The translations under genes and the position numbers were made by a program. The notes below the pieces were generated by a model, which saw only the letters and a program-made list of their open reading frames with translations, did not search any database and was not told the DNA's origin. This document shows, in pieces, positions 22,637-30,906 of a DNA stretch of 50,024 bases; positions within the stretch are counted from its first letter, which is position 1, and each line of letters starts with the position of its first letter. This DNA is from Dehalococcoidia bacterium (GTDB lineage Bacteria > Chloroflexota > Dehalococcoidia > Tepidiformales > Tepidiformaceae): positions 1-50,024 of the forward strand of contig JADZEI010000091.1 in NCBI GenBank assembly GCA_020850615.1, written 5' to 3'.

Positions 22637-25024
22637 ATGATGGGACAGGGTGCACTCGGCGATGTCGTGGTCCTCGAACTTGGCACGGGCGTCGCCGGCC
22701 CGTATTGCGGCAAGCTCCTCGCCGACCTCGGCGCGCAGGTCATCAAGGTCGAACCGCCGGGCGGCGACCCCCTCCGCGGCGATGGCCCGCTCCACAACGG
22801 CGAAAGCGCGTTCTTCAACTGGCTCAACGCCGGCAAGCTCGGCGTCGAGCTCGATGCCGCCGATGCCCGCGTCCGCGCCCTCGCGGCGAAGGCCGACATC
22901 ATCGTCCACGGCCTCATGGGCGCCCAGGCTGACCAGTTCGAGACGGCCGCCCGCGAGGCGAACAGCCACGCCGTCATCATCTCGATCACGCCCTATGGCC
23001 GCAGCGGCGAACGCTCCCACTGGAAGGCGAGCCCGCTGACCGAATACGCCACCAGCGGCTACGGCTACATCGCCGGCGACCCCTCCCGTGCGCCGCTTTC
23101 GCTGCCCGGCTACCAGGCCGAGTTCCACGCCGGGCTGCATGCGGCGACGGCCGCCCTCGCCGGGCTCTCCCACGCGCGCGACACCGGCGAAGGGCAGCTC
23201 GTCGAGATCTCCCGCCAGGAAGCCTTCCTCAACGACCACTCGTGGCTGACCACGATCTGGACGCACCAGGGCGTCGTCCAGCAGCGCACCGGCAGCCTCT
23301 ACGCGAAGTGCCTGGATGGCTACATCTTCCTCTTCAACCTCGTCGCCTACCCGGACCTCTTTGTCCTCACCGAGCGGTTCGACAAGCTCGACGACCTCGA
23401 GCTCCAGCTTCCGCTGAACTGGATGGCCCGGTTCGCGGAGGTGTTCGAAATCTTCCAGGCGTACGCGGCGACGCGCACCAAGCAGGAGATCTACCACGCA
23501 ACCCAGGAGCTCCGCATCGCCGTCACGCCCGTGAGCACGATGGAGGACCTCGCGAACAGCACCCACCTCGAGGCGCGCCAGTACTTCGGCGAGGTCATCG
23601 CCGGCGGCGCGTCGTTCAAGGCGCCGGGCTTCCCCTACAAGCTCACCGGCACGCCCTGCGCGGTCCAGGGCCCGGCCCCGGCGCTGGGGCAACATAACGA
23701 GCAGGTCTTCGCGCCCCGTTTCGAATGGGCGAACGCGGCGGTGCCGCACCACCGGCCGGTGCATGCGCCCGAGACGCCGCAGGGCCCGCTCGCCGGCCTC
23801 CGCGTCATCGAGATGACCGCGAACTGGGCGGGCCCGATCGCCGGCCGCCACCTCGCCGACCTCGGCGCCGACGTTATCAAGATCGAGCTCGCCACCAAGC
23901 CCGCCACCCGCGCCCTCGCCTGGGTCGCGAACGACCTCTGGCCCGAGCATTTCAACCGCAGCGGCTACTTCAACAAGCTCAACCGCAACAAGCGCACCGT
24001 CTGCCTGAACGTCGCCGACCCCGCGGGCCGGGCCGCCTTCCTCCAGCTCATCGAGACCGCCGACGTGCTCATCGAGAACAACTCCGCCCGCGTCATGGGC
24101 CAGCTCGGCATCGGCTGGGACACGCTCGAACAGCTGAACCCGCGCCTCGTGATGTGCTCGATGTCCGGCTTCGGCGCGACTGGCCCGGAGCGCAACTACT
24201 CGGCCTATGGCAGCAACATCGAGACCGCCAGCGGCCTCGCCAGCCTGCTCGGTTACGACAACACCCAGTACTTCGGCACCGGCACGTTCTACGCCGACCC
24301 CGTGACCGGCAACCACGGCTCGGTCGCGATCCTCGCCGCCCTCCACGCCCGCCGCACCACCGGCAAGGGGCAGTGGATCGACATGGCCCTGCTCGAAGCC
24401 GTGAACCCGTTCATCGCCCAGCAATTCCTCGAATACAGCGTCACCGGCGCCGTCCCCCAGCCGATGGGCAACCGTTCGGCCGTGTACAGCCCGCAGGACG
24501 TCTACCCCACCTTCGGCACGGATTGTTGGCTCGCGCTCACCGTCCGCGACGGCGAGGAGTGGGATGGGCTCTGCACCGTCCTCGGCCGTGACGACTGGAA
24601 GCAGGACGACTCGCTGCGCAGCGCCGAGGGCCGCCGTGCCCGCGCCGCCGAGATCGACGAGGCCATCCGCACCTGGCTCTCCGTCCTCGACCACGTCACC
24701 GCCGCGGAGAAGCTGCAGGAGGCCGGCGTTCCCGCCGCACCGGTGATGCCGAACTGGCAGCTGGCGTCGGATAATCACCTCCACGACCGCGGCTACTTCG
24801 TCCGCATTCGCCACCCGGAAGCCGGGACCTTCAACTTCCCCGGGTTCCCGTGGCGCTTCTCGCGGACGCCCGCCAGCGTTCGCCGCCCCGCGCCGATGTT
24901 CGCGGAGCACAACCGGGAGGTGTTCGCCGGCGTGATTGGCATGTCCGAAGACGAAATCGAGGCGCTCTACGCCGCCGGCGTCACCCGCGACGACCCGGAC
25001 TACGCGGAGCTCGGCTCCCTGTGA
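22637..25024 (+). CDS. Double CaiB/BaiF (class III) CoA-transferase fusion
   Basis: 795 residues holding two full-length class III CoA-transferase domains (about 8-385 and 390-795). Each opens with the family block: VLELGTGVAGPYCGKLLADL and VIEMTANWAGPIAGRHLADL. The catalytic aspartate position reads YADPVTG in the second half, intact, but QAEFHAG (Glu) in the first. The first half may thus be structural or altered; normally two subunits interlock, so the fusion could make a pseudo-dimer from one chain. It should move CoA between carboxylic acids in the cytosol. GGAGGTGTGC precedes ATG 22637. Its stop overlaps the next gene by GTGA. Confidence 0.88.
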   Translation: MMGQGALGDVVVLELGTGVAGPYCGKLLADLGAQVIKVEPPGGDPLRGDGPLHNGESAFFNWLNAGKLGVELDAADARVRALAAKADIIVHGLMGAQADQFETAAREANSHAVIISITPYGRSGERSHWKASPLTEYATSGYGYIAGDPSRAPLSLPGYQAEFHAGLHAATAALAGLSHARDTGEGQLVEISRQEAFLNDHSWLTTIWTHQGVVQQRTGSLYAKCLDGYIFLFNLVAYPDLFVLTERFDKLDDLELQLPLNWMARFAEVFEIFQAYAATRTKQEIYHATQELRIAVTPVSTMEDLANSTHLEARQYFGEVIAGGASFKAPGFPYKLTGTPCAVQGPAPALGQHNEQVFAPRFEWANAAVPHHRPVHAPETPQGPLAGLRVIEMTANWAGPIAGRHLADLGADVIKIELATKPATRALAWVANDLWPEHFNRSGYFNKLNRNKRTVCLNVADPAGRAAFLQLIETADVLIENNSARVMGQLGIGWDTLEQLNPRLVMCSMSGFGATGPERNYSAYGSNIETASGLASLLGYDNTQYFGTGTFYADPVTGNHGSVAILAALHARRTTGKGQWIDMALLEAVNPFIAQQFLEYSVTGAVPQPMGNRSAVYSPQDVYPTFGTDCWLALTVRDGEEWDGLCTVLGRDDWKQDDSLRSAEGRRARAAEIDEAIRTWLSVLDHVTAAEKLQEAGVPAAPVMPNWQLASDNHLHDRGYFVRIRHPEAGTFNFPGFPWRFSRTPASVRRPAPMFAEHNREVFAGVIGMSEDEIEALYAAGVTRDDPDYAELGSL

Positions 25025-25353
25025 GCGCCGTCCTCCTCGTCGTGCCCGAAGGGACCGCCATCGCCGCCGCGCCCGGCCGCCAGGTCGCGACATTCCGCGA
25101 CGCCACAGGGGCGGCCGAGCTGCTCGCCGGTCGCAGCGGCTCCGCTGTCATCCTCAGCGACACCATCCACCACGAGGCCCTGCCCGAGCTCGCCGCTGCC
25201 GTCCGCGCCGGGCAGGGCCCGGTGATCGAAGTCCGCAGCCACGCCTGGGACGGCACGACCTGGTCCGCCCTCAGCGCCGCCTGCCGCGGCGTCATCTCCG
25301 GCTTCGGCCCCGGCGTCCTCGAAGCAGCGGCGGCCACCGCGGCGGATTCGTAG
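25021..25353 (+). CDS. Small alpha/beta protein of unknown function coupled to the CaiB fusion
   Basis: 110 residues, starting at GTG in a 4-base GTGA overlap with the CaiB stop. Alternating strands and helices (SAVLLVVPEG, SAVILSDTIHHEAL, GPVIEVRSHAWDG) suggest one small Rossmann-like domain. There is no signal, membrane segment or recognised motif. Tight coupling suggests it serves the CoA-transferase, but that is inference from position only. Confidence 0.6.
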   Translation: MSAVLLVVPEGTAIAAAPGRQVATFRDATGAAELLAGRSGSAVILSDTIHHEALPELAAAVRAGQGPVIEVRSHAWDGTTWSALSAACRGVISGFGPGVLEAAAATAADS

Positions 25354-25413
25354 GGGCACGGCACGCATCGGATAGGACAGCGCCGCACGCTTCTGACGGC
25401 TGTCGCGGTCGTC

Positions 25414-25707
25414 GTGGCGGCCCTGCTCCTCGTTCCCGGCTGCCTGGTCGCCTCCGAGGTGCTCTGCGAGCTCACGCGCGGCGGGATCGACGATGCCGAG
25501 GGCATGGTCGAACGCGGTGAGCTGCTGGGGCTGTCCGCGGACGAGCTGGTGAAGCGACTGGGCGACCCGGAGACCGACGACCGTTTCTATCCCGCCGACT
25601 GGTACTACCACGCCGGTCCCGACGCCGCCTGCATCGACAACAGGTGGCTGTTGCTCAGATTCGGCGGCGACGGGCTCGTTGCCGACGCCCGCATCATGAC
25701 CGACTGA
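25414..25707 (+). CDS. Putative lipoprotein with SmpA/OmlA-like fold, start uncertain
   Basis: 97 residues from GTG 25414. LVPGC is a lipobox; the mature part (SADELVKRLGDPE, then DWYYHAGP, then LLLRFGGDGLVADARI) fits the small SmpA/OmlA-like alpha/beta sandwich. As drawn the signal peptide lacks its basic end. In-frame codons upstream (QRRTLLTAVAVVVAA) would supply it, but no ATG, GTG or TTG precedes them before the stop region. The true start may be a rare codon near 25372-25393. Confidence 0.55.
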   Translation: MAALLLVPGCLVASEVLCELTRGGIDDAEGMVERGELLGLSADELVKRLGDPETDDRFYPADWYYHAGPDAACIDNRWLLLRFGGDGLVADARIMTD

Positions 25708-25834
25708 CCCGCCGCGGCCGCCGCCGCCTGAACCTCCCGCGCCGCTCCGTACCGATGGGCGCGCCACGAGGGCCCATCGGGCGCTCCGGCGCTTGCCCCG
25801 GTGGCGTACCCTTCGCCTGTATCGGAGGTATGTG

Positions 25835-26599
25835 ATGGATCGTAGGGTCGGCGTCGTCACCGGCGCGGGCGGCAATATCGGCCGCGCAACCGCGGAGCTC
25901 CTCGGCCGCGAAGGCTTCGGCGTGCTCTGCGTCGATTCCAACCAGGCGACAGTGGACGCCACCGTCGCCGCCATCCGCGCCGCCGGCGGCCTCGCCGAAG
26001 GCTTCGCCGCCGACGTCACGGACGAAGCCCAGGTCTACGCCTATGCGGCGAAGTGCAACGAGCTCTGGGGCTGCGCCAACTTTTTCTTCAACAACGCCGG
26101 CGTCGAAGGCGCCAAGGCCCCGCTCGCCAGCTACCCCACCGACGCCTGGGACAAGGTCATCGCGGTGAACCTGCGCGGCGTCTTCCTCGGGCTGAAGGCG
26201 ATGTTGCCCCTGCTGCGCCACGCCGACGCCGCCCGGGTGGTCAACACCGCCTCGGTCGCGGGCATCATCGGCACGCCCATGCTCGCCGCCTATGGCGCGA
26301 GCAAGCACGCCGTCGTCGGGCTCACCATGACCGCCGCGATCGAGTTCGCGCCCATGGACATCGCCGTCAACGCCATCTGCCCCGGCCCGGTCGAAAGCGA
26401 CATGATGCGCCGCATCGAAGAGGGCGTGGCCCCCGGCGCCGCCGCCGCCGCCCACGACCAGTACGAGCAGAACATCCCGGCCACGCGCTACGCCAAGCTC
26501 GAAGAAGTCGCCGAGCTCGCCGTCTACCTGCTCACCAAGAGCCCCATGTACATGACCGGCCAGGCGGTCGCCATCGACGGTGCCATGACCGCGAAGTGA
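25835..26599 (+). CDS. Short-chain dehydrogenase/reductase
   Basis: 254 residues of a classical SDR. TGAGGNIGRAT is the dinucleotide loop, VDSN after strand 2 suggests NAD(H), NNAGVEG is the structural motif, and YGASKHA carries the catalytic Tyr and Lys. The serine is in NTASVAG. Substrate unknown; neighbours suggest a hydroxyacyl or alcohol intermediate of acyl breakdown. ATG 25835 is chosen for the GGAGG site; an upstream ATG at 25793 lies before that site. Confidence 0.9.
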   Translation: MDRRVGVVTGAGGNIGRATAELLGREGFGVLCVDSNQATVDATVAAIRAAGGLAEGFAADVTDEAQVYAYAAKCNELWGCANFFFNNAGVEGAKAPLASYPTDAWDKVIAVNLRGVFLGLKAMLPLLRHADAARVVNTASVAGIIGTPMLAAYGASKHAVVGLTMTAAIEFAPMDIAVNAICPGPVESDMMRRIEEGVAPGAAAAAHDQYEQNIPATRYAKLEEVAELAVYLLTKSPMYMTGQAVAIDGAMTAK

Positions 26600-26605
26600 G
26601 TCCCG

Positions 26606-26661
26606 AGTCCGTAGTCCTTAGTCCCTGGTCGCGCGCGGTTCGGGACTAAGGACTACGGACT
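26606..26661. terminator. Bidirectional hairpin built from 7-bp repeats
   Basis: 26606-26625 and 26642-26661 are perfect 20-bp reverse complements with a 16-nt loop. Each arm is itself a period-7 array (AGTCCGT, AGTCCTT, AGTCCC and GGACTAA, GGACTAC). It lies between the convergent SDR and sortase stops and could end both transcripts, though no U-tract follows. Confidence 0.6.
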
Positions 26662-26666
26662 AAGGA

Positions 26667-27344
26667 CTACCCCACGTACCGTTCCGCCACGAGGATCACC
26701 CGGCTCGTGTATTCGCCGCCGACCGCCGCGGGGATGAACGTGCCGCCGCAGCTGATCAGCGTGACCCGCTCGGTGGTGCTATCGAGCGGCGGGTACACCA
26801 CCGGGTTCATGTCCAGGTCGTCCAGGTGCACCAGCTCCACGGACCGCACGGTGTAGGTGTACACCTCGCCGTTCGCCATCGTCACGTAGAGCGCGTCTTC
26901 CGGCTTCGCGCTGAGCAGGTACGCGAACGGACCGTTGCCGTACCCGGCGTAGTTCACGTGCGCCGCGAAGATGGTGTTCACCGCCGGGCTCCCCGGGTGC
27001 CCGAACCTGCGGTAGTGGGCGATGTACTGCGGCGCGCTCGGGTCCTGGAACACCTCGCGGCCGCTCACCCAATTGGTGTCGCGCACCTGCACGGGCGCGC
27101 CGCCCAGGATCCGCGCCGAACCGAGGTAGATCGACGCCACCGGCCCGTCGTACGGCGCCGGGCGGGGGGTTGGCGTCGGGACCGCGGTGGGTGACGGCGT
27201 AGGCGGGAATTCGCCGCGCGTGACCACCGGCGCGTAGGCGCGGTACTTCAGCTTCGGCGGGTCCGCGCCCAGCACGAGCGTCGCCCCGAGGAGCCCACAC
27301 AACCCGACAGCCGCCACCAGGAGCGGGAGAACGCGTAACCGCAT
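26667..27344 (-). CDS. Sortase (class E/F-like) transpeptidase
   Basis: 225 residues. One N-terminal membrane segment (about 5-27) and a Pro/Thr linker place the enzyme outside the cell. The catalytic trio is visible: His129 in AAHVNY, Cys199 in TLISCGG, Arg215 in EYTSRV. Sortases cut LPxTG-like signals and attach proteins to cell-wall or other acceptors. The short single-anchor form fits class E/F. A likely substrate with an LPPATG tail is encoded at 30907. It follows an alpha/beta hydrolase by 8 nt in the same direction. ATG 27344 has AGGAAGG upstream. Confidence 0.85.
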   Translation of the reverse strand: MRLRVLPLLVAAVGLCGLLGATLVLGADPPKLKYRAYAPVVTRGEFPPTPSPTAVPTPTPRPAPYDGPVASIYLGSARILGGAPVQVRDTNWVSGREVFQDPSAPQYIAHYRRFGHPGSPAVNTIFAAHVNYAGYGNGPFAYLLSAKPEDALYVTMANGEVYTYTVRSVELVHLDDLDMNPVVYPPLDSTTERVTLISCGGTFIPAAVGGEYTSRVILVAERYVG

Positions 27345-27352
27345 GTACCTTC

Positions 27353-28216
27353 CTACGACCGGCCGGGGCCGGCTGATCGCCACCACGCCGCCAGCGTTTC
27401 GGCGAGCCGCCCGGGGGCCAGCAGCGGCACATTATGCCCCACCCCTGCCAGCTCCTCGTAAAGGACGCCCGGATTGCGACGCCGCATCTCCTCGGCCACC
27501 CGCGGGCGCAACTCGCGCGATTCTCCCCCGCGCACGAGCAGCGCCGGGATCGCGATCCGCTCCCAGTCGCGCCAGTAGTCCCGCGAGCGGTGGATGCGGA
27601 CCGTCTGCTTCAGTGCCTCGATGTCCGCGAGCCAGGCCACGCCGCCGCCGGGCAGCTCGCCCAGCCGTGCGACCGCCACATCCCGCAGCTCGGCGTCGCT
27701 CGCGAGCGCGGCATCGAGCGATTCCCCGCCGCGCCCGCGACCCGCGCGCCCAATGGCGCTCTCCGCGTCGGGCCACGAGGCCGGCAGCCGCTCGAACGCC
27801 TCCACGCTCTCGCGCCAGTTCGCGGCCCACGCCTCCGGGCCGATGTCGATGATGGCGGCCGAGCGGAAGCGCCCCGGGTACCGCGCCGCCGCGACAATCG
27901 CCACCCGGCCGCCCATCGAGTGCCCCACCAGGTGCGGCCGGTCGAGCCCGAGCTCCGCCACGGCCGCGACCACATCGGCGGCGAAGTCCGCGGCCGCGTA
28001 GCCGGATGGCGGCTTCGGGCTGTGCCCGTGACCGCGCTGGTCGATGGCGATGCACCGCGGCGCGCCCTCGCCAAGCCGCGCCACCACCGGCCCCCACACC
28101 TCCGCGATGCCCGTCAGGCCGTGCAGGAACACGGCCGTGGGCTCACTGCCGGGCCACTCGAGCGCGCGGAAACGCCCGGCGGGCAGGTCGAGCCAGCGGA
28201 CGGCCGGTGCGGTCAT
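27353..28216 (-). CDS. Alpha/beta hydrolase
   Basis: 287 residues with a complete triad setting: oxyanion FLHGLTG, IDQRGHGHS, nucleophile elbow GHSMGG with Ser, and GVGHNVPL with His. The lid region is Arg/Glu rich. Length and motifs fit the esterase/enol-lactonase/haloperoxidase-like group; substrate unknown. ATG 28216 is chosen as the family start. The sortase gene begins 8 nt after its stop, so the two are probably one transcript. It contrasts with the serine-less paralogue at 11178. Confidence 0.87.
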   Translation of the reverse strand: MTAPAVRWLDLPAGRFRALEWPGSEPTAVFLHGLTGIAEVWGPVVARLGEGAPRCIAIDQRGHGHSPKPPSGYAAADFAADVVAAVAELGLDRPHLVGHSMGGRVAIVAAARYPGRFRSAAIIDIGPEAWAANWRESVEAFERLPASWPDAESAIGRAGRGRGGESLDAALASDAELRDVAVARLGELPGGGVAWLADIEALKQTVRIHRSRDYWRDWERIAIPALLVRGGESRELRPRVAEEMRRRNPGVLYEELAGVGHNVPLLAPGRLAETLAAWWRSAGPGRS

Positions 28217-28265
28217 CGCCGCATCTTTGCGCGCCACGTCTCCCCGGTCGAGGGCGCGCAGCGCG

Positions 28266-28271
28266 TAGAAT
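28266..28271 (+). promoter_or_regulatory. TAGAAT -10 box, 6 nt before ATG (leaderless)
   Basis: TAGAAT, GGTGCC, ATG at 28278; no ribosome site. Confidence 0.5.
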
Positions 28272-28277
28272 GGTGCC

Positions 28278-28916
28278 ATGAGCGCGCCTTCGGACATGGT
28301 CGCGGCGGCCTGGCTCGAAACCGGCGACCGGATGGACCGCGAGGAGTTCCACCGGCGCTACGAGCTGGCGGCCCCGGACTTCCGCGCCGAGCTCGTGGAG
28401 GGAGTGGTCTACGTGGCATCGCCCGTCCGCTACGGTCTCCACGACGAGCAGACGATGCTCGTCCGCGAGTGGCTCGCCGCCTACCGCCGTAGCCACCCCG
28501 AGACGCGCACCGGCCACGACGCCAGCGTCTTCCTCGACGACCACAACGAGTACCACCCCGACGCGTTTCTCTTTCGCACCGGTCCGGGCGCATCGCTCCG
28601 CGAAGGCCCGGACCACTACCTGCGCGGCGCGCCGGAGCTCGTCGTCGAGGTCTCGGCCAGCACGCTCTCCCGTGACCTGAACGACAAAAAGGACGCTTAC
28701 GAGCGCAACGGCGTACGCGAGTACATCGTCTGGCGCGTCCTGCAGAATGCGGTCGACTGGTTCCGCCTGGACGACGGCGCCTTCGCGCGCGTCCAGCCCG
28801 GAAGCGACGGCATCATCGAGAGCGCGGTCTTCCCCGGCCTCCGCCTCGATGTCCCGGCCCTGCTCGCGATGGACAGCGAGCGCGTCCTCGCCACCCTCGT
28901 CGACTCCGCGCCTTAG
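28278..28916 (+). CDS. Uma2 family (DUF820) PD-(D/E)XK nuclease-like protein
   Basis: 212 residues, the longest Uma2 here. MDREEFHRRYELAAPDFRAELVEGVV is the family opening. The core reads YHPDAFLF (Asp), LVVEVSASTLSRDLNDKKDAY (Glu and Lys) and REYIVWRVL. All expected acidic and basic residues are present. It is leaderless, divergent from the hydrolase at 27353, and its stop overlaps the convergent HAD gene by 4 bp. No 7-bp arrays flank this copy. Confidence 0.87.
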   Translation: MSAPSDMVAAAWLETGDRMDREEFHRRYELAAPDFRAELVEGVVYVASPVRYGLHDEQTMLVREWLAAYRRSHPETRTGHDASVFLDDHNEYHPDAFLFRTGPGASLREGPDHYLRGAPELVVEVSASTLSRDLNDKKDAYERNGVREYIVWRVLQNAVDWFRLDDGAFARVQPGSDGIIESAVFPGLRLDVPALLAMDSERVLATLVDSAP

Positions 28917-29635
28917 CCCCGGTACACCGGGCTCGCGCGTTCCACCACCTGGCCCAGCGGCGTCTCCGCGATGTCTGCCGAGAGCAGGTGGTCGATGAGC
29001 TCCCGCACGCCCGCGCCGCTCACCTGCGTGGTCACCATCGCCGCCTTCGCCTTCAGGCTCTCCAGCGCGTTGGCCACCGCGACCGGGAAGCCGGCCGTCT
29101 CGAAGAGCGAGTGGTCGTTTTCCGCGTCGCCGATGGCCGCCACCTGCGTGCGCTCGACGCCGAGCTCGTCGATGACCGCCTGCAGCCCGACGCCCTTGTT
29201 CGAACCCGCGGGCAGGACCATCACGCTGCCCTTGTTGAAGATGATCTGGAGCTCCAGCCCCAGCTCCTGGATCGTCGCGAGCACCGTGTCCTGGTGCGGC
29301 TCCACCGTCGCCACGATGACGCGCCCCACGTCGAGGGGGTCCACGCCCTTGACCGCGAGCTGGATCGCGAACTCCTTCGGCGGCTGCGGTGCGATCGTCC
29401 GCACATTGCCGCTCCCGGGGTCGAACACCACCGCGCCGTTCTCCGCGACGACCCGGTCGCAGATCGAGAGCTCCGGGAAGACGTTCTCCAGGTCTTCGAG
29501 GATGCGCCCGGTGACCAGCACGAACCGCCGCCCCGATTCCTTCAGGCGTACCACCGCGTCGAGCGTCTCCGGCAGCACGCGCCCACGCGTGGCCAGGGTT
29601 TCGTCGAAGTCCGAAGCGAGCACCATGTGGCGCAT
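28913..29635 (-). CDS. HAD-superfamily (Cof/IIB type) phosphatase
   Basis: 240 residues. SDFDETLA gives the nucleophile and acid aspartates (about 9 and 11). LVTGR is motif II, the lysine stands in GSNKGVG, and IGDAENDHS is motif IV. The IIB cap between motifs II and III fits sugar- or glycolate-phosphate phosphatases. Substrate is not predictable. A GGGAGG site precedes ATG 29635. Convergent overlap with the Uma2 gene. Confidence 0.88.
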   Translation of the reverse strand: MRHMVLASDFDETLATRGRVLPETLDAVVRLKESGRRFVLVTGRILEDLENVFPELSICDRVVAENGAVVFDPGSGNVRTIAPQPPKEFAIQLAVKGVDPLDVGRVIVATVEPHQDTVLATIQELGLELQIIFNKGSVMVLPAGSNKGVGLQAVIDELGVERTQVAAIGDAENDHSLFETAGFPVAVANALESLKAKAAMVTTQVSGAGVRELIDHLLSADIAETPLGQVVERASPVYRG

Positions 29636-29732
29636 GGGGCGCCTCCCGGGGGTTGGTTTCTCCCACCCTAACAGGGTTGGGCGGCGGCGTGCCGCTTCCG
29701 CAGCGGGACGATGGCTCGCGGAAACGTAGCGT

Positions 29733-30755
29733 TCAGGGGAGCGCGGCCAGCTCCCCGCCGTGCGGTTCGAGCGCGCGGTAGACCGCTTCGCTCACGGCCT
29801 GCACCGGCTCCCACGCCCAGTCGCCGCCCGTCAGGATCGCGATCACGTACAGCCCCGAGGGCGCCGCCACGAAGGCGACATCGTGCGTGGCCCCGGGGTA
29901 GTTGCCCGTCTTGTTGCCCACGGCGACGTCCCGCGGGAGCCCCGCGGGGATGCCCACGCGCGTCTGTTGCGCGAGCAGGAGCCGCATCGCGTCGTCGCGG
30001 CCCCCGGCGCCGATGCCCTCGCCCGTGACCAGCGCCTCCATGACCCGGGCCATGTCCGCCGCCGTCGCCGGGAGGTCGTATGTGTTCACGGACGTGTCCT
30101 CGATGCCCAGACCGGCCAGCGTCCGGTCGATCGCACCTTCGTCGAACCGCCGCATCAGCGCCACCGCGCAGCTGTTGTCCGAAACGATGACCATCGCCTG
30201 CACGCAATCGCCGACCGTGAGGCCGTGGTCGCCGCCGGCGCTGCCGAGCGTGCCCAGGTCCTCGGCGATGTCCTCGGCGGTCAGTTCCATCTGTTCGGCG
30301 AAGTCGAGCTCGCCCGCGGCCCGCCGCTTGAGCGCCTCGTAGAGCACGGCCAGCTTGAACGTGCTCGCCGCGTAGTACACCTGGCCCGCGCCCACCGCCG
30401 CCGTCGTGCCGTCCGAAAGGCGGTGCACCGCCACGGAGACGTTCCCCTGGTGCGCGGGGCCGATCGCCGCGCGGATCGCCGCCTCCAGCGCGAGCGACCG
30501 TGTCGGCTGCACGGCCGGCTCCACTGTGGGCGAGGAAACGCGCGGCGCCGGCGCCGCCGCGCTACCCGCGGGGGCTGTTGTGGCAGGGGTTTCGACGGCG
30601 GTGGCCGCGCTCACGGGCTGCACGAGCCCCGGCCCGGCCGGCGGCGCATCCATCGCGCCGAGGACGACGAACGACAGCGTCGCCATGCTCGCGGCGAGCG
30701 CGAACAGGCCGCTCCCGAAAAACAGGCGCCAGAAACTATCCGCACCGCGGGACAC
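29733..30755 (-). CDS. Membrane-anchored class A beta-lactamase-like serine hydrolase
   Basis: 340 residues. One N-terminal membrane segment (about 10-33) and a long Ala/Pro/Thr linker (35-88) lead to the beta-lactamase/transpeptidase fold. Motifs: STFK (Ser121, Lys124), VSDNS, and NKTGNYPG. The omega loop has no clear ExxLN, so the Glu that drives deacylation in class A enzymes is doubtful. It may be a lactamase of unusual type, an esterase or a D,D-peptidase-like enzyme. GTG 30755 is chosen for its GGGAG site and TATACT box (about 30788-30793); upstream in-frame codons lie across that promoter. Confidence 0.82.
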   Translation of the reverse strand: MSRGADSFWRLFFGSGLFALAASMATLSFVVLGAMDAPPAGPGLVQPVSAATAVETPATTAPAGSAAAPAPRVSSPTVEPAVQPTRSLALEAAIRAAIGPAHQGNVSVAVHRLSDGTTAAVGAGQVYYAASTFKLAVLYEALKRRAAGELDFAEQMELTAEDIAEDLGTLGSAGGDHGLTVGDCVQAMVIVSDNSCAVALMRRFDEGAIDRTLAGLGIEDTSVNTYDLPATAADMARVMEALVTGEGIGAGGRDDAMRLLLAQQTRVGIPAGLPRDVAVGNKTGNYPGATHDVAFVAAPSGLYVIAILTGGDWAWEPVQAVSEAVYRALEPHGGELAALP

Positions 30756-30906
30756 AGGGAACTCCCGTGCCCGCCACCCGGTCAGGAGTATAGCGAAAAC
30801 CAACCCGCGAGTATCGAACTTTACCGCGCCGATCCGCGGAGACAGCGAACCCGGGCCAGCCGACCAAAGCGGGCCCGGGTTCGCTGGAGAGGCAGGGGCC
30901 GCGCGC

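Noticed and set aside
24850-25020. Longer N-terminus for the 110-residue protein after the CaiB fusion
   Set aside because: That stretch lies within the conserved CaiB C-terminus in another frame; the GTGA overlap gives a normal coupled start.
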